The notes beneath the pieces were generated by a model. The model did not search any database. It was not told the DNA's origin and saw only the letters and a list, made by a program, of their open reading frames with translations. Made by a program: the position numbers and the translations under genes. From positions 1 to 6,629 of the forward strand of contig URZJ01000100.1 in NCBI GenBank assembly GCA_900552395.1: a DNA stretch of 6,629 bases, read 5' to 3'. Of the stretch, positions 1-5,637 are shown piece by piece. The DNA comes from an uncultured Collinsella sp. (lineage in GTDB: Bacteria > Actinomycetota > Coriobacteriia > Coriobacteriales > Coriobacteriaceae). Numbering within the stretch: the stretch's first letter is position 1; each line of letters starts with the position of its first letter.

Positions 1-1090
1 CGGCGCCGGCACGCGGGCCGGCGGTGAAGGTGCCGCCAAGCGCCTCGACGCGCTCGCGCATGGAGCCGAGCCCCATGCCCTCCGCGGCGCCGCGGCCGCT
101 TGCTTGGACCCCGCCCGTGCCATCATCGGTAACGATGAGCTGGTAAAACGACGGATGCTCCATGCACCGCACGGTAATGGTTTTGGCATGGGCGTGGCGC
201 ATGGTGTTGGAGAGCGCCTCGCGCAGGACCGCCGCAAAGCAGTTCGCGACGTTTGCGGGCGCATGTTCGGTCATAACTTCAAGCTCAATCTGGGGGCCGC
301 CGTCCGAGCGCGCGCCTTCAACAATGCGTTCGAGCTGCACGGAAAGGTCGACGGCGTTGTCGTTGAGCGCGTGGACGCTGGCGCGCACAAGTTGGAGCGC
401 CTCGTCAACGGTGTGCTTGACGTCGGCGAAATCGCCGGCGACGCCGGGCTCGTCGGCGTGGACTACGCGCAAGGCTTCGGCTTGCAGTGAGGCGCGCGTG
501 AGCTGGTGGCCCACGTTATCGTGGATTTCGCGCGCGATGCGGGCGCGTTCGGCGAGTGTCGCGAGCTCGACTTCGTAGTCCTGGCGGTCGGCAAGGTCGC
601 GGTTGCGCGCCTCGAGCGCGAGGGCTCGTTCCTGCAGCTCGTCTCGGGTACGGCGCATGCGCTGCTGCTCGCGCTCTAACTGGGCGGTACGTAGCGATAG
701 CAAGGTGGCGGCAACCGAAAGGATGGCGGTCAGCAGGAGCGTTCGGGCGGTGAGCGCGTCGGTGCGAAGGTCCGCGACGAGCGCAAAGACAAAGACGACG
801 CCAATGCCCAGCGCGATCCAGGCGTGCTCACGGCGCACGCGCCGCGCGATGTCATAGAGGGCGAGAGGCGCAAACGGCACAAACGGCGGCACGAAGACAG
901 CCGCGATGACGTAAACGTAGCTCGCGGCCTCGCTCGCACGGCGGGCGCGGTTCCCCCGTGCGACCTCGGCCAGCGAGGTGGCAATAACGCCAAGGCAAAA
1001 CGCCGCGACCAGGTGAGCGTTCACAGCAAGACCCATGGCGGCCGCAATACAGCACGCCAGCACGATCAATTTGTCGAAAAGCCTGTTCAT
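1..1090 (-). CDS. Membrane sensor histidine kinase, NarL/DesK (HisKA_3) type, partial
   Basis: Two-component sensor kinase: it should autophosphorylate a histidine and pass the phosphate to a NarL/LuxR-type response regulator, which I would expect just beyond the left edge. Reading the minus strand from the ATG at 1090 gives 363 residues with no stop, so only the C-terminal end is missing. Residues about 7-133 hold four or five hydrophobic segments with short loops, suggesting sensing within or near the membrane rather than through a large external domain. A charged, probably coiled-coil linker spans about 136-178. The dimerisation/phosphoacceptor box is RIAREIHDNVGHQL, with H190 as the likely phosphorylated residue; D191 and H195 match the DxxxH phosphatase motif of DesK-like kinases. 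The ATP-binding domain shows an N box (REALSNTMRHAH, N295), a G1 box (DDGTGG, 322-327) and a G2 box (GMGLGSMRER, 338-347). An in-frame ATG at 1117 would add nine residues but has no better ribosome site. The gene is divergent from the ABC-2 exporter. The family call is secure; the signal is unknown. Confidence 0.93.
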   Translation of the reverse strand, partial: MNRLFDKLIVLACCIAAAMGLAVNAHLVAAFCLGVIATSLAEVARGNRARRASEAASYVYVIAAVFVPPFVPFAPLALYDIARRVRREHAWIALGIGVVFVFALVADLRTDALTARTLLLTAILSVAATLLSLRTAQLEREQQRMRRTRDELQERALALEARNRDLADRQDYEVELATLAERARIAREIHDNVGHQLTRASLQAEALRVVHADEPGVAGDFADVKHTVDEALQLVRASVHALNDNAVDLSVQLERIVEGARSDGGPQIELEVMTEHAPANVANCFAAVLREALSNTMRHAHAKTITVRCMEHPSFYQLIVTDDGTGGVQASGRGAAEGMGLGSMRERVEALGGTFTAGPRAGA

Positions 1091-1096
1091 ACGGGT

Positions 1097-1102
1097 ATTG
1101 TA
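1097..1102 (-). promoter_or_regulatory. Candidate -10 box (TACAAT) of the kinase gene
   Basis: On the minus strand TACAAT is followed by six bases (ACCCGT) and then the ATG at 1090. Initiation about seven bases after the box would place the first transcribed base at or next to the A of the start codon, giving a leaderless mRNA. No purine-rich ribosome site precedes the ATG, which fits. No good -35 hexamer is seen 16-18 bases upstream (17 bases away reads CCTCCA), so this rests on the -10 match and its spacing alone. Confidence 0.45.
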
Positions 1103-1206
1103 CGCGAAGCCGCGCATGGTGGAGGGGCCGCCTGCGCAACCGTGACATTCCTCCCGCGTGGCAAAGCGGGGGCGTCGGCAGGCCGCACGACCAAGACCCT
1201 CGCACT

Positions 1207-1222
1207 CGTGACAAAGCTCACT
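1207..1222. promoter_or_regulatory. GTGA-N6-TCAC palindrome in the divergent intergenic region
   Basis: GTGA (1208-1211) and TCAC (1218-1221) flank six bases, CAAAGC. This is the core half-site arrangement used by CRP/FNR-superfamily regulators. The outer bases (C1207, T1222) do not continue the symmetry. It lies 118 bases upstream of the kinase start and 69 bases upstream of the ABC ATPase start, in the 199-bp gap that must carry both promoters. A chance match is possible because only eight positions are constrained. I see no convincing promoter for the exporter operon here; the best -10-like string is TGCAAT at 1250-1255, without a -35 partner. Confidence 0.25.
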
Positions 1223-1289
1223 GGCGCGCGCCGCCCGCTCCTGCGATGATGCAATCGTACCGGGCCGCAATCAACAGAAGGGCCGCCTC

Positions 1290-2228
1290 ATGACAGACAT
1301 CGTCCACGTCGAAAACCTCGTTAAGCGCTACGACGACCTTATTGCGCTCGACCACTTTAACCTGAGTATCGCCCCCGGCGAGATCTTTGGCCTGCTGGGC
1401 CCCAACGGCTCGGGCAAGACCACGTCCATCAACTGCATCCTGCAGCTGCTCGCCTACGACAAGGGCACCATCGAGCTGTTCGGCGAGCGCATGACGCCCG
1501 CCCGCTACGACCTCAAGCGCCGCATCGGTGTGGTGCCGCAGCAGGTGGCGGTGTTCGACGAGCTCACCGTGCGCGAGAACATCGACTATTTCTGCAGTCT
1601 CTACGTCAACGACCGCAAGCGCCGCCGCGCGCTGGTGGACGAGGCGATCGACTTTGTCGGCCTGGGCGACTTTACCAAGTTCCGCCCCGGCAAGCTCTCG
1701 GGCGGCCTGGCGCGTCGTCTCAACATTGCCTGCGGCATCGCGCACAAGCCCGAGCTCATCTTTTTTGACGAACCCACGGTGGCGGTCGACCCGCAAAGCC
1801 GCAACGCCATCCTGGAGGGCATCTGCCGCCTGCGCGACGAGGGCGCCACGGTGGTGTATACCAGCCATTACATGGAGGAAGTCGAGCAGATCTGCAGCCG
1901 CATCATGATCATGGACGGTGGGCGCGTGCTGGCGCAGGGCACTAACGACGAGCTCAAGCGCATGATTCAGATGGGCGAGAAGATTGTAATCGAGGTCGGC
2001 GAGGTTCCGAGTGCGGCGCTCGGTGCCGTCGCAAGCCTGCCGCACGTTCTGGACCTTTCGGCAACGGCGGGACAGCTCACGTTTTCGTGCGAAGCGAGCC
2101 CGCACAACCTGACGGACATTCTCGATGCGCTGCGCTCGCATGACGTGCCACTCGGCCGCATCTATTCCGAACCGCCGACCCTCAACGACGTGTTCCTCGA
2201 GATCACCGGCCGCGAGCTGCGCGACTAG
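1290..2228 (+). CDS. ABC-2 exporter ATP-binding protein (DrrA-like)
   Basis: Cytoplasmic ATPase that should power export through the two permeases encoded next. The protein has 312 residues, typical of DrrA/CcmA-like ABC-2 ATPases. Visible motifs, in order: Walker A GPNGSGKTT (37-45), Q loop VVPQQ (Q84/Q85), signature LSGGLARR (136-143), Walker B LIFFDEPT with catalytic E161, D loop (VAVDP, 164-168) and switch histidine H193 in YTSHYMEE. After about residue 225 comes the accessory C-terminal domain common in this subfamily, ending in the characteristic DVFLEITGRELRD. The start is supported by AGAAGGG (1275-1281) eight bases before the ATG. Two small departures from the usual family pattern are L140 where Q or M is common and A165 where G is common; neither should abolish activity. 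The stop lies nine bases before the first permease, so they are co-transcribed. The substrate is unknown; drug, antimicrobial peptide or lipid export are all possible. Confidence 0.95.
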   Translation: MTDIVHVENLVKRYDDLIALDHFNLSIAPGEIFGLLGPNGSGKTTSINCILQLLAYDKGTIELFGERMTPARYDLKRRIGVVPQQVAVFDELTVRENIDYFCSLYVNDRKRRRALVDEAIDFVGLGDFTKFRPGKLSGGLARRLNIACGIAHKPELIFFDEPTVAVDPQSRNAILEGICRLRDEGATVVYTSHYMEEVEQICSRIMIMDGGRVLAQGTNDELKRMIQMGEKIVIEVGEVPSAALGAVASLPHVLDLSATAGQLTFSCEASPHNLTDILDALRSHDVPLGRIYSEPPTLNDVFLEITGRELRD

Positions 2229-2237
2229 GGGGCGGCC

Positions 2238-3425
2238 ATGTTCAATACCATCATCACCACGGTCAAGACGCTGCTGCGCCGGCCGAGCACGTGGGTCTGG
2301 GGCGCTCTCTTTCCTATTGCGCTTTCCACGATGTTCATGTTTATGTTTGCGAACCTCAGCTCCGACGGCACGGTCGACCCGGTGCCGGTTGCCGTCGTGG
2401 CGGACGAGGCCTGGGATGCCTCGACCTTTAAGGACGTGGCGACGTCGCTCGACGAGGAGGGCGACGACCAACTGCTCGAGATCCATGAGTGCGACGACGC
2501 AGCCGATGCGAACCGTGCGCTTAAGGCCGGCGAGGTCGCGGGCATCTATACGGTTGACGCCGAAGGCGCACCCAAGCTCACGCTGCTATCGAGCTACGAC
2601 AGCTCGCGTGCCTCATCGGTGCTCACCGACCGTAGCATTTTGGAGACGGTGGCAAGCTCGTATACGCAAAATGCCGAGCTCATGTCCCAGATTGCCCAGA
2701 ACAACCCGGCGGCACTCGCCGACCCGGAGGTGGTTGCGCGCGCCCTGTCGCTCGAGGGCGGAACCCGCCGTGTGAGCCTGACACGCATCACGCCCGATGG
2801 CACGGTCATCTACTATTACGCGCTCTTTGGCCTGGTCGCGATGATGTCTGCCGAGTTTGCCGCCTTGAGCGTCGTCGATCTGCAGCCCAATCTGTCGGGC
2901 CTTGGCGCGCGTCGCTGCGTGGGCGGCCTTTCCAAAACGGCGTCGCTGGCCGGTATCTTTGTGGGCTCGTGGCTGGTCTCCTTTGCCTCGATGACGATCG
3001 CGATCGGCTACGTGCGCCTGGTCGTGGGCGTCGACTTTGGCGGGCGCGAGGGACTGTGTTTGGTGGGCGGCGCCGCTTCCGCGCTTGCCGCCACGGGCTT
3101 GGGACTCTTTGTGGGCACGCTTCCCGTTAAGGGCGGCAAGGCGTCCAAGTCGGGCATCCTCACGGGCTTTGCCACCACGTGCGCCCTGTTCGCCGGCCTT
3201 TACGGCGAGCCGGCGATGGCGCTTGCCGACGACGTCGCCCGCGCCTGCCCGGCCGAGTGCTGGTTCAACCCCGTCAAGCTCATCTGCGACATGTTCAACC
3301 GCCTGTATTTCTTTGAGGACCTGGGCCCCTTTGCCGTTCGCGCCGGCGCGCTCGTCCTGATGGCGCTGCTGTTCGTTGCCACCGCCACGCTGATCTTTGG
3401 AAGGAGCCGCTATGAGCACCTTTAA
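2238..3425 (+). CDS. ABC-2 type exporter permease, first subunit
   Basis: Membrane-spanning half of the exporter, 395 residues. The layout is that of large-loop ABC-2 permeases (ABC2_membrane_3-like): a cytoplasmic N-terminal stretch, one membrane helix at about 20-39, an extracytoplasmic domain of about 150 residues (40-189), then five helices near 190-212, 236-260, 272-294, 305-322 and 366-388. Between helices two and three is a basic cytoplasmic segment (NLSGLGARRCVGGLSK, 218-233), in the position where this family has a loop contacting the ATPase. The extracytoplasmic domain is acidic (for example DEEGDD, 72-77) and has no recognisable catalytic motif. The ribosome site is the AGGGGGCGG string overlapping the upstream stop codon, four bases before the ATG, so translation is probably coupled to the ATPase. 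The 3' end overlaps the next gene. The fold-level call is firm; the substrate is not known. Confidence 0.9.
   Translation: MFNTIITTVKTLLRRPSTWVWGALFPIALSTMFMFMFANLSSDGTVDPVPVAVVADEAWDASTFKDVATSLDEEGDDQLLEIHECDDAADANRALKAGEVAGIYTVDAEGAPKLTLLSSYDSSRASSVLTDRSILETVASSYTQNAELMSQIAQNNPAALADPEVVARALSLEGGTRRVSLTRITPDGTVIYYYALFGLVAMMSAEFAALSVVDLQPNLSGLGARRCVGGLSKTASLAGIFVGSWLVSFASMTIAIGYVRLVVGVDFGGREGLCLVGGAASALAATGLGLFVGTLPVKGGKASKSGILTGFATTCALFAGLYGEPAMALADDVARACPAECWFNPVKLICDMFNRLYFFEDLGPFAVRAGALVLMALLFVATATLIFGRSRYEHL
3399..3406 (+). promoter_or_regulatory. Strong ribosome binding site inside the end of the first permease gene
   Basis: GGAAGGAG lies five bases before ATG 3412 and within the coding sequence of the preceding permease. 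It decides the start of the second permease. A TTG at 3397 in the same frame overlaps this site and would add only five residues (LEGAA, or MEGAA if initiating), so it is not favoured. Confidence 0.8.
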
Positions 3426-4617
3426 GGCTGCGCTTCGCATGGCGCTCGCGCACCCGCTCTATCTGCTCATCTACACGGTGTTCATCTCGCTCATGGGCGT
3501 ATTCATCGCGGCCTCGGTGAGCTGGAACTCGTCGCAGCTTACCGAGTACAAGCCCTACGACACCAACGTGATTGTGGTCGACCGCGACAATAGCGACCTT
3601 TCACGGGCGCTTACCAAGCATCTGAGCTCACGCTTTGACCTGGTCACGGGCGTTGGTGACGACACGTACGACCTTGCGGATGCGCTCGCCAAGAGCAACA
3701 GCGCCAAGGGCAGCGCCGACTGCGTGTTCTTTATCCCGGAGGGGTTTGAGGGCGACCTGATCGCGGCCGCCCGTGCGGGGGAGACCCTGCCCAAACTCGA
3801 CGTGACGTACGGCTCCGGTACCATGGCGGCAGCGCTATCGTCTGCCGAGGCCTCGCGGTGGGTCTCGCTCGCGGGTGCTGCGGCGGCACTTGAGCCCGCT
3901 GCCTCCAACGGTGACGTCGCAAGGGCCGCCGAGCATGCGGCCGCGAAGCGCGCGGAGGTCCAGATCGAGCAGGTCAAGGTCGACTCGACTGCCGCCGCCA
4001 CGCTCGAGTCGTACTTCAACTTTGGCGCGTACGCGATCATCTCGTCGGTCATCGTGTCGGTGGGATTGGTGTTCTCGGGCATGAACGAGCCCGAGCGCGT
4101 GCGCCGCATGGAGGCCGGCCCGGTCTCGGAGCGCCAGCGTTCGCTCGCCGTGTTCGCGGCCGCCGCCGTGCTTACCGTCTGCATTTGGCTCGTGTCGAGC
4201 ATGATGGGCGTCGCGGGCTTTGCCGGCGCGGTCGCCGAGGTCGGCGCGGGTCGTGTGTGCCTGGCGCTGGCGGCGACGTTTGCCCTGGCGTGCACGCCGC
4301 TGGCCGTTGGCTTTGCGCTGTCGAGCTTGGGCGCGCGCGAGGAGTTGCTCAACGGCGTGGGCAACTTACTCGGCATGCTCATGACGTTTTTGGGCGGCGC
4401 CTGGATGCCGCTGTCGCTCATGGGTTCGGCCGTGCAGACGGCGGCGCACTTTGTGCCGACGTATTGGGTGAACGACGCGATCGGCAAGGCGCTCGCCGCG
4501 GACCTGACGTCCACCGTGCTGGGCGACATCGCCTGCGACCTGGGCGTCACGGTGCTCTTTGCCGCCGCTATCGCCGCCGTAGGCCTAGCCCTCGCACGCA
4601 CCAAATCCCACGCCTAG
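3412..4617 (+). CDS. ABC-2 type exporter permease, second subunit
   Basis: Partner permease of 401 residues, distinct in sequence from the first but of the same plan: helix at about 17-36, extracytoplasmic domain at about 37-203, then helices near 205-224, 245-270, 281-304, 312-337 and 372-396. The segment PERVRRMEAGPVSERQRS (227-244) sits between helices two and three, as expected for the cytoplasmic loop that couples to the ATPase. The GGAWMPLSLM stretch (328-337) followed by a hydrophobic, proline-containing segment ending in YWVNDAIG resembles the conserved penultimate region of ABC-2 permeases. The extracytoplasmic domain includes an Ala-rich, probably helical stretch at about 148-195. 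The gene starts 14 bases inside the preceding gene, so expression of the two subunits is likely coupled and a heterodimer is expected. The substrate is unknown. Confidence 0.9.
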   Translation: MSTFKAALRMALAHPLYLLIYTVFISLMGVFIAASVSWNSSQLTEYKPYDTNVIVVDRDNSDLSRALTKHLSSRFDLVTGVGDDTYDLADALAKSNSAKGSADCVFFIPEGFEGDLIAAARAGETLPKLDVTYGSGTMAAALSSAEASRWVSLAGAAAALEPAASNGDVARAAEHAAAKRAEVQIEQVKVDSTAAATLESYFNFGAYAIISSVIVSVGLVFSGMNEPERVRRMEAGPVSERQRSLAVFAAAAVLTVCIWLVSSMMGVAGFAGAVAEVGAGRVCLALAATFALACTPLAVGFALSSLGAREELLNGVGNLLGMLMTFLGGAWMPLSLMGSAVQTAAHFVPTYWVNDAIGKALAADLTSTVLGDIACDLGVTVLFAAAIAAVGLALARTKSHA

Positions 4618-4672
4618 CCACCCAGTCATTGGGTACTCATTGGGGACAGACTTAAACGACCAAGAGTGGTCA

Positions 4673-4733
4673 TTGGGGACAGTCTTTGCCGAACCGCCGG
4701 CTTGCCGGCCGGGTTGCCAAGGACTGTCCCCAA
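4673..4733. repeat. Long hairpin formed by two facing repeat copies, possible terminator
   Basis: Bases 4673-4688 pair with 4718-4733 over 16 positions, with one T-G wobble at T4685/G4721. Inside, AACC (4692-4695) pairs with GGTT (4712-4715), and GCCGG (4696-4700) pairs with CCGGC (4705-4709) around a CTTG loop. The result is an almost continuous 61-nt stem-loop starting 55 bases after the stop of the second permease. No T-run follows, so it is not a classical intrinsic terminator. It could still protect the 3' end of the exporter mRNA or slow polymerase. Confidence 0.7.
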
Positions 4734-4743
4734 CTGCCGGCAG
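4734..4743. repeat. Perfect 10-bp palindrome CTGCCGGCAG
   Basis: CTGCCGGCAG is self-complementary and directly abuts the right end of the 61-nt hairpin. Its first seven bases, CTGCCGG, recur at 4761-4767 in the next repeat unit. It is probably part of the repeat unit rather than an independent operator. Confidence 0.4.
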
Positions 4744-4791
4744 GAAAGGAACGTCCCTAACTGCCGGGTGGCGAAAGAGTGTCCCCAGCGG

Positions 4792-4822
4792 CTAGTCATT
4801 TAAGAACGTCCCCAATGACTAG
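4792..4822. repeat. Perfect 9-bp inverted repeat around the last repeat copy
   Basis: CTAGTCATT (4792-4800) and AATGACTAG (4814-4822) are exact reverse complements separated by 13 bases that contain the GTCCCC head (4808-4813). It may be the most intact REP-like unit, or an operator, because it overlaps where the -35 region of the downstream TATAAT promoter would lie. Confidence 0.65.
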
Positions 4823-4829
4823 TCTGAAA

Positions 4830-4835
4830 TATAAT
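4830..4835 (+). promoter_or_regulatory. Candidate -10 box TATAAT for the FtsX-type transporter operon
   Basis: A perfect TATAAT lies in the locally AT-rich stretch after the repeat cluster and about 80 bases before the ATPase start. No good -35 is present 16-18 bases upstream (CGTCCC at 17), so activation or an atypical promoter would be needed. A weaker alternative is TATTAA at 4880-4885 with TTCGCC 17 bases upstream. Confidence 0.4.
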
Positions 4836-4905
4836 CTAGGTCTCGCCCAAAAATAGTTCGCCAAGGTTTACTATTACCCTATTAAAGTAGCAACAGGCTA
4901 ACAAT

Positions 4906-4911
4906 GGGGGA
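4906..4911 (+). promoter_or_regulatory. Ribosome binding site deciding the start of the second ABC ATPase
   Basis: GGGGGA ends four bases before ATG 4916 and can pair with the 16S rRNA tail using one G-U pair. The in-frame ATG at 4904 has only a weak ACAGG (4893-4897) upstream and would add MGDT. I therefore prefer 4916, without excluding 4904. Confidence 0.5.
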
Positions 4912-4915
4912 TACC

Positions 4916-5629
4916 ATGGCGACGCAGGAAGCCTATGTCCAGGTTAAGGATCTCAAAAAGCATTACGGCGATGGAGATGCACGCCTGACGGCGCTCGATG
5001 GCATCGACACGTCCATCAACCGCGGCGAGATCTGCGTCATGCTGGGGCCCTCGGGCTCGGGCAAATCGACGTTTCTCAACCTGATCGGTGGCCTGGAAGA
5101 TGCCGACGGCGGCTCTATCATGGTAGACGGCTGCGACCTCACGGTGCTCAAGCCGGCTGATTTGGGCGAGTACCGACGCCGCGAGCTGGGTTTTGTCTTT
5201 CAGTTCTACAACCTGGTGCCCGACCTTACCATCAAGGAAAACATCGAGGTCACGGCGCACCTGTCCAAAAACCCGCTCGACGTTGACGACCTGCTGCGCT
5301 CACTGGGCCTCTACGAGCACCGCAACAAGTTCCCGCGCCAGGTCTCGGGCGGCCAGCAGCAGCGCTGTGCCATCGGCCGCGCGCTCGTCAAAAATCCGGG
5401 CCTGCTGCTGTGCGACGAGCCCACCGGTGCGCTCGACTATAAGACGTCCAAGGAAATCTTGCAGCTTATGGAGGATGTCAATCACGAGTACGGCTGCACC
5501 ATCATCATCGTCACCCACAATGCCGCCATCGCGCGCATGGCCAATCGCGTGCTGCGCCTGCGCGACGGGCGCATCGTCGAGGATGAGCCCAACGAGTTAC
5601 CCGTCGCGGCCGCCGAGCTCGATTGGTAG
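4916..5629 (+). CDS. ABC transporter ATP-binding protein, LolD/MacB type
   Basis: Cytoplasmic ATPase partner of the FtsX-type permease encoded next; this class drives conformational change of a permease working on envelope substrates, peptides or antibiotics rather than forming a classical import channel. From ATG 4916 the protein has 237 residues, normal for the family. Motifs: Walker A GPSGSGKS (44-51), Q loop [12 protein letters not shown] (Q96), signature VSGGQQQR (143-150), Walker [13 protein letters not shown] with catalytic E168, and switch histidine H201 in VTHN. The phrases [13 protein letters not shown] and DEPTGALD are typical of the LolD/MacB/FtsE group and differ from the DrrA-type ATPase upstream. 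The stop is eight bases before the permease start, so they form one operon. It is preceded by the repeat cluster and a TATAAT box, so it is probably transcribed apart from the ABC-2 exporter. The substrate is unknown. Confidence 0.95.
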   Translation: MATQEAYVQVKDLKKHYGDGDARLTALDGIDTSINRGEICVMLGPSGSGKSTFLNLIGGLEDADGGSIMVDGCDLTVLKPADLGEYRRRELGFVFQFYNLVPDLTIKENIEVTAHLSKNPLDVDDLLRSLGLYEHRNKFPRQVSGGQQQRCAIGRALVKNPGLLLCDEPTGALDYKTSKEILQLMEDVNHEYGCTIIIVTHNAAIARMANRVLRLRDGRIVEDEPNELPVAAAELDW

Positions 5630-5637
5630 GCGGCGCC

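Larger units (their letters stand above)
4621..4824. repeat. Cluster of GGGGAC/GTCCCC-headed REP-like repeats
   Basis: The gap between the two transporter operons holds six related copies. Two are forward, with GGGGAC at 4642-4647 and 4675-4680. Four are reverse, with GTCC starting at 4726, 4753, 4781 and 4808 (spacing 27, 28 and 27). The 11-mer TCATTGGGGAC occurs at 4637-4647 and 4670-4680 on plus and at 4808-4818 on minus, and a partial TCATTGGG is at 4626-4633. Reverse units read AAGGACTGTCCCC, AAGGAACGTCCCT, AAGAGTGTCCCC and AAGAACGTCCCC. The first two are also followed by AACTGCCGG, so those two units are near-tandem. No open reading frame is evident. The arrangement resembles repetitive extragenic palindromes mobilised by REP-associated tyrosine transposases; that link is inference, as no transposase is in the window. 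Confidence 0.75.

Noticed and set aside
104..857. Several plus-strand open frames across the left end
   Set aside because: All lie opposite the kinase, whose H, N and G boxes on the minus strand are unmistakable.
1115..1117. Alternative kinase start at ATG 1117 (nine residues longer)
   Set aside because: It lacks a better ribosome site and would place the TACAAT box inside the coding region; 1090 is preferred but 1117 is not excluded.
1151..1172. Hairpin CTCCCGC/GCGGGGG with an eight-base loop in the divergent region
   Set aside because: Seven pairs including a wobble are expected by chance in GC-rich DNA, and it has no T-run or clear relation to either start codon.
1218..2486. Long minus-strand open frame (422 codons) antisense to the ABC-2 ATPase
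   Set aside because: It is a shadow of GC-rich third codon positions: the plus strand has a complete ABC ATPase with all motifs, and the antisense product has no recognisable domain and crosses the gene boundary.
3555..4604. Minus-strand open frame (349 codons) opposite the second permease
   Set aside because: Low-complexity Ala/Ser/Thr-rich translation typical of an antisense frame; the sense frame has clear membrane helices and a good ribosome site.
4620..4634. Short hairpin ACCCA-gtcat-TGGGT right after the second permease stop as a terminator
   Set aside because: The stem is only five pairs and no T-run follows; it more likely reflects a partial TCATTGGG repeat copy.
4719..4822. CRISPR-like array suggested by the regular 27-28-base repeat spacing
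   Set aside because: The conserved core is only about six to thirteen bases, the units are diverged, intervening bases are partly repeated rather than unique, two more copies are inverted, and no cas gene is present.
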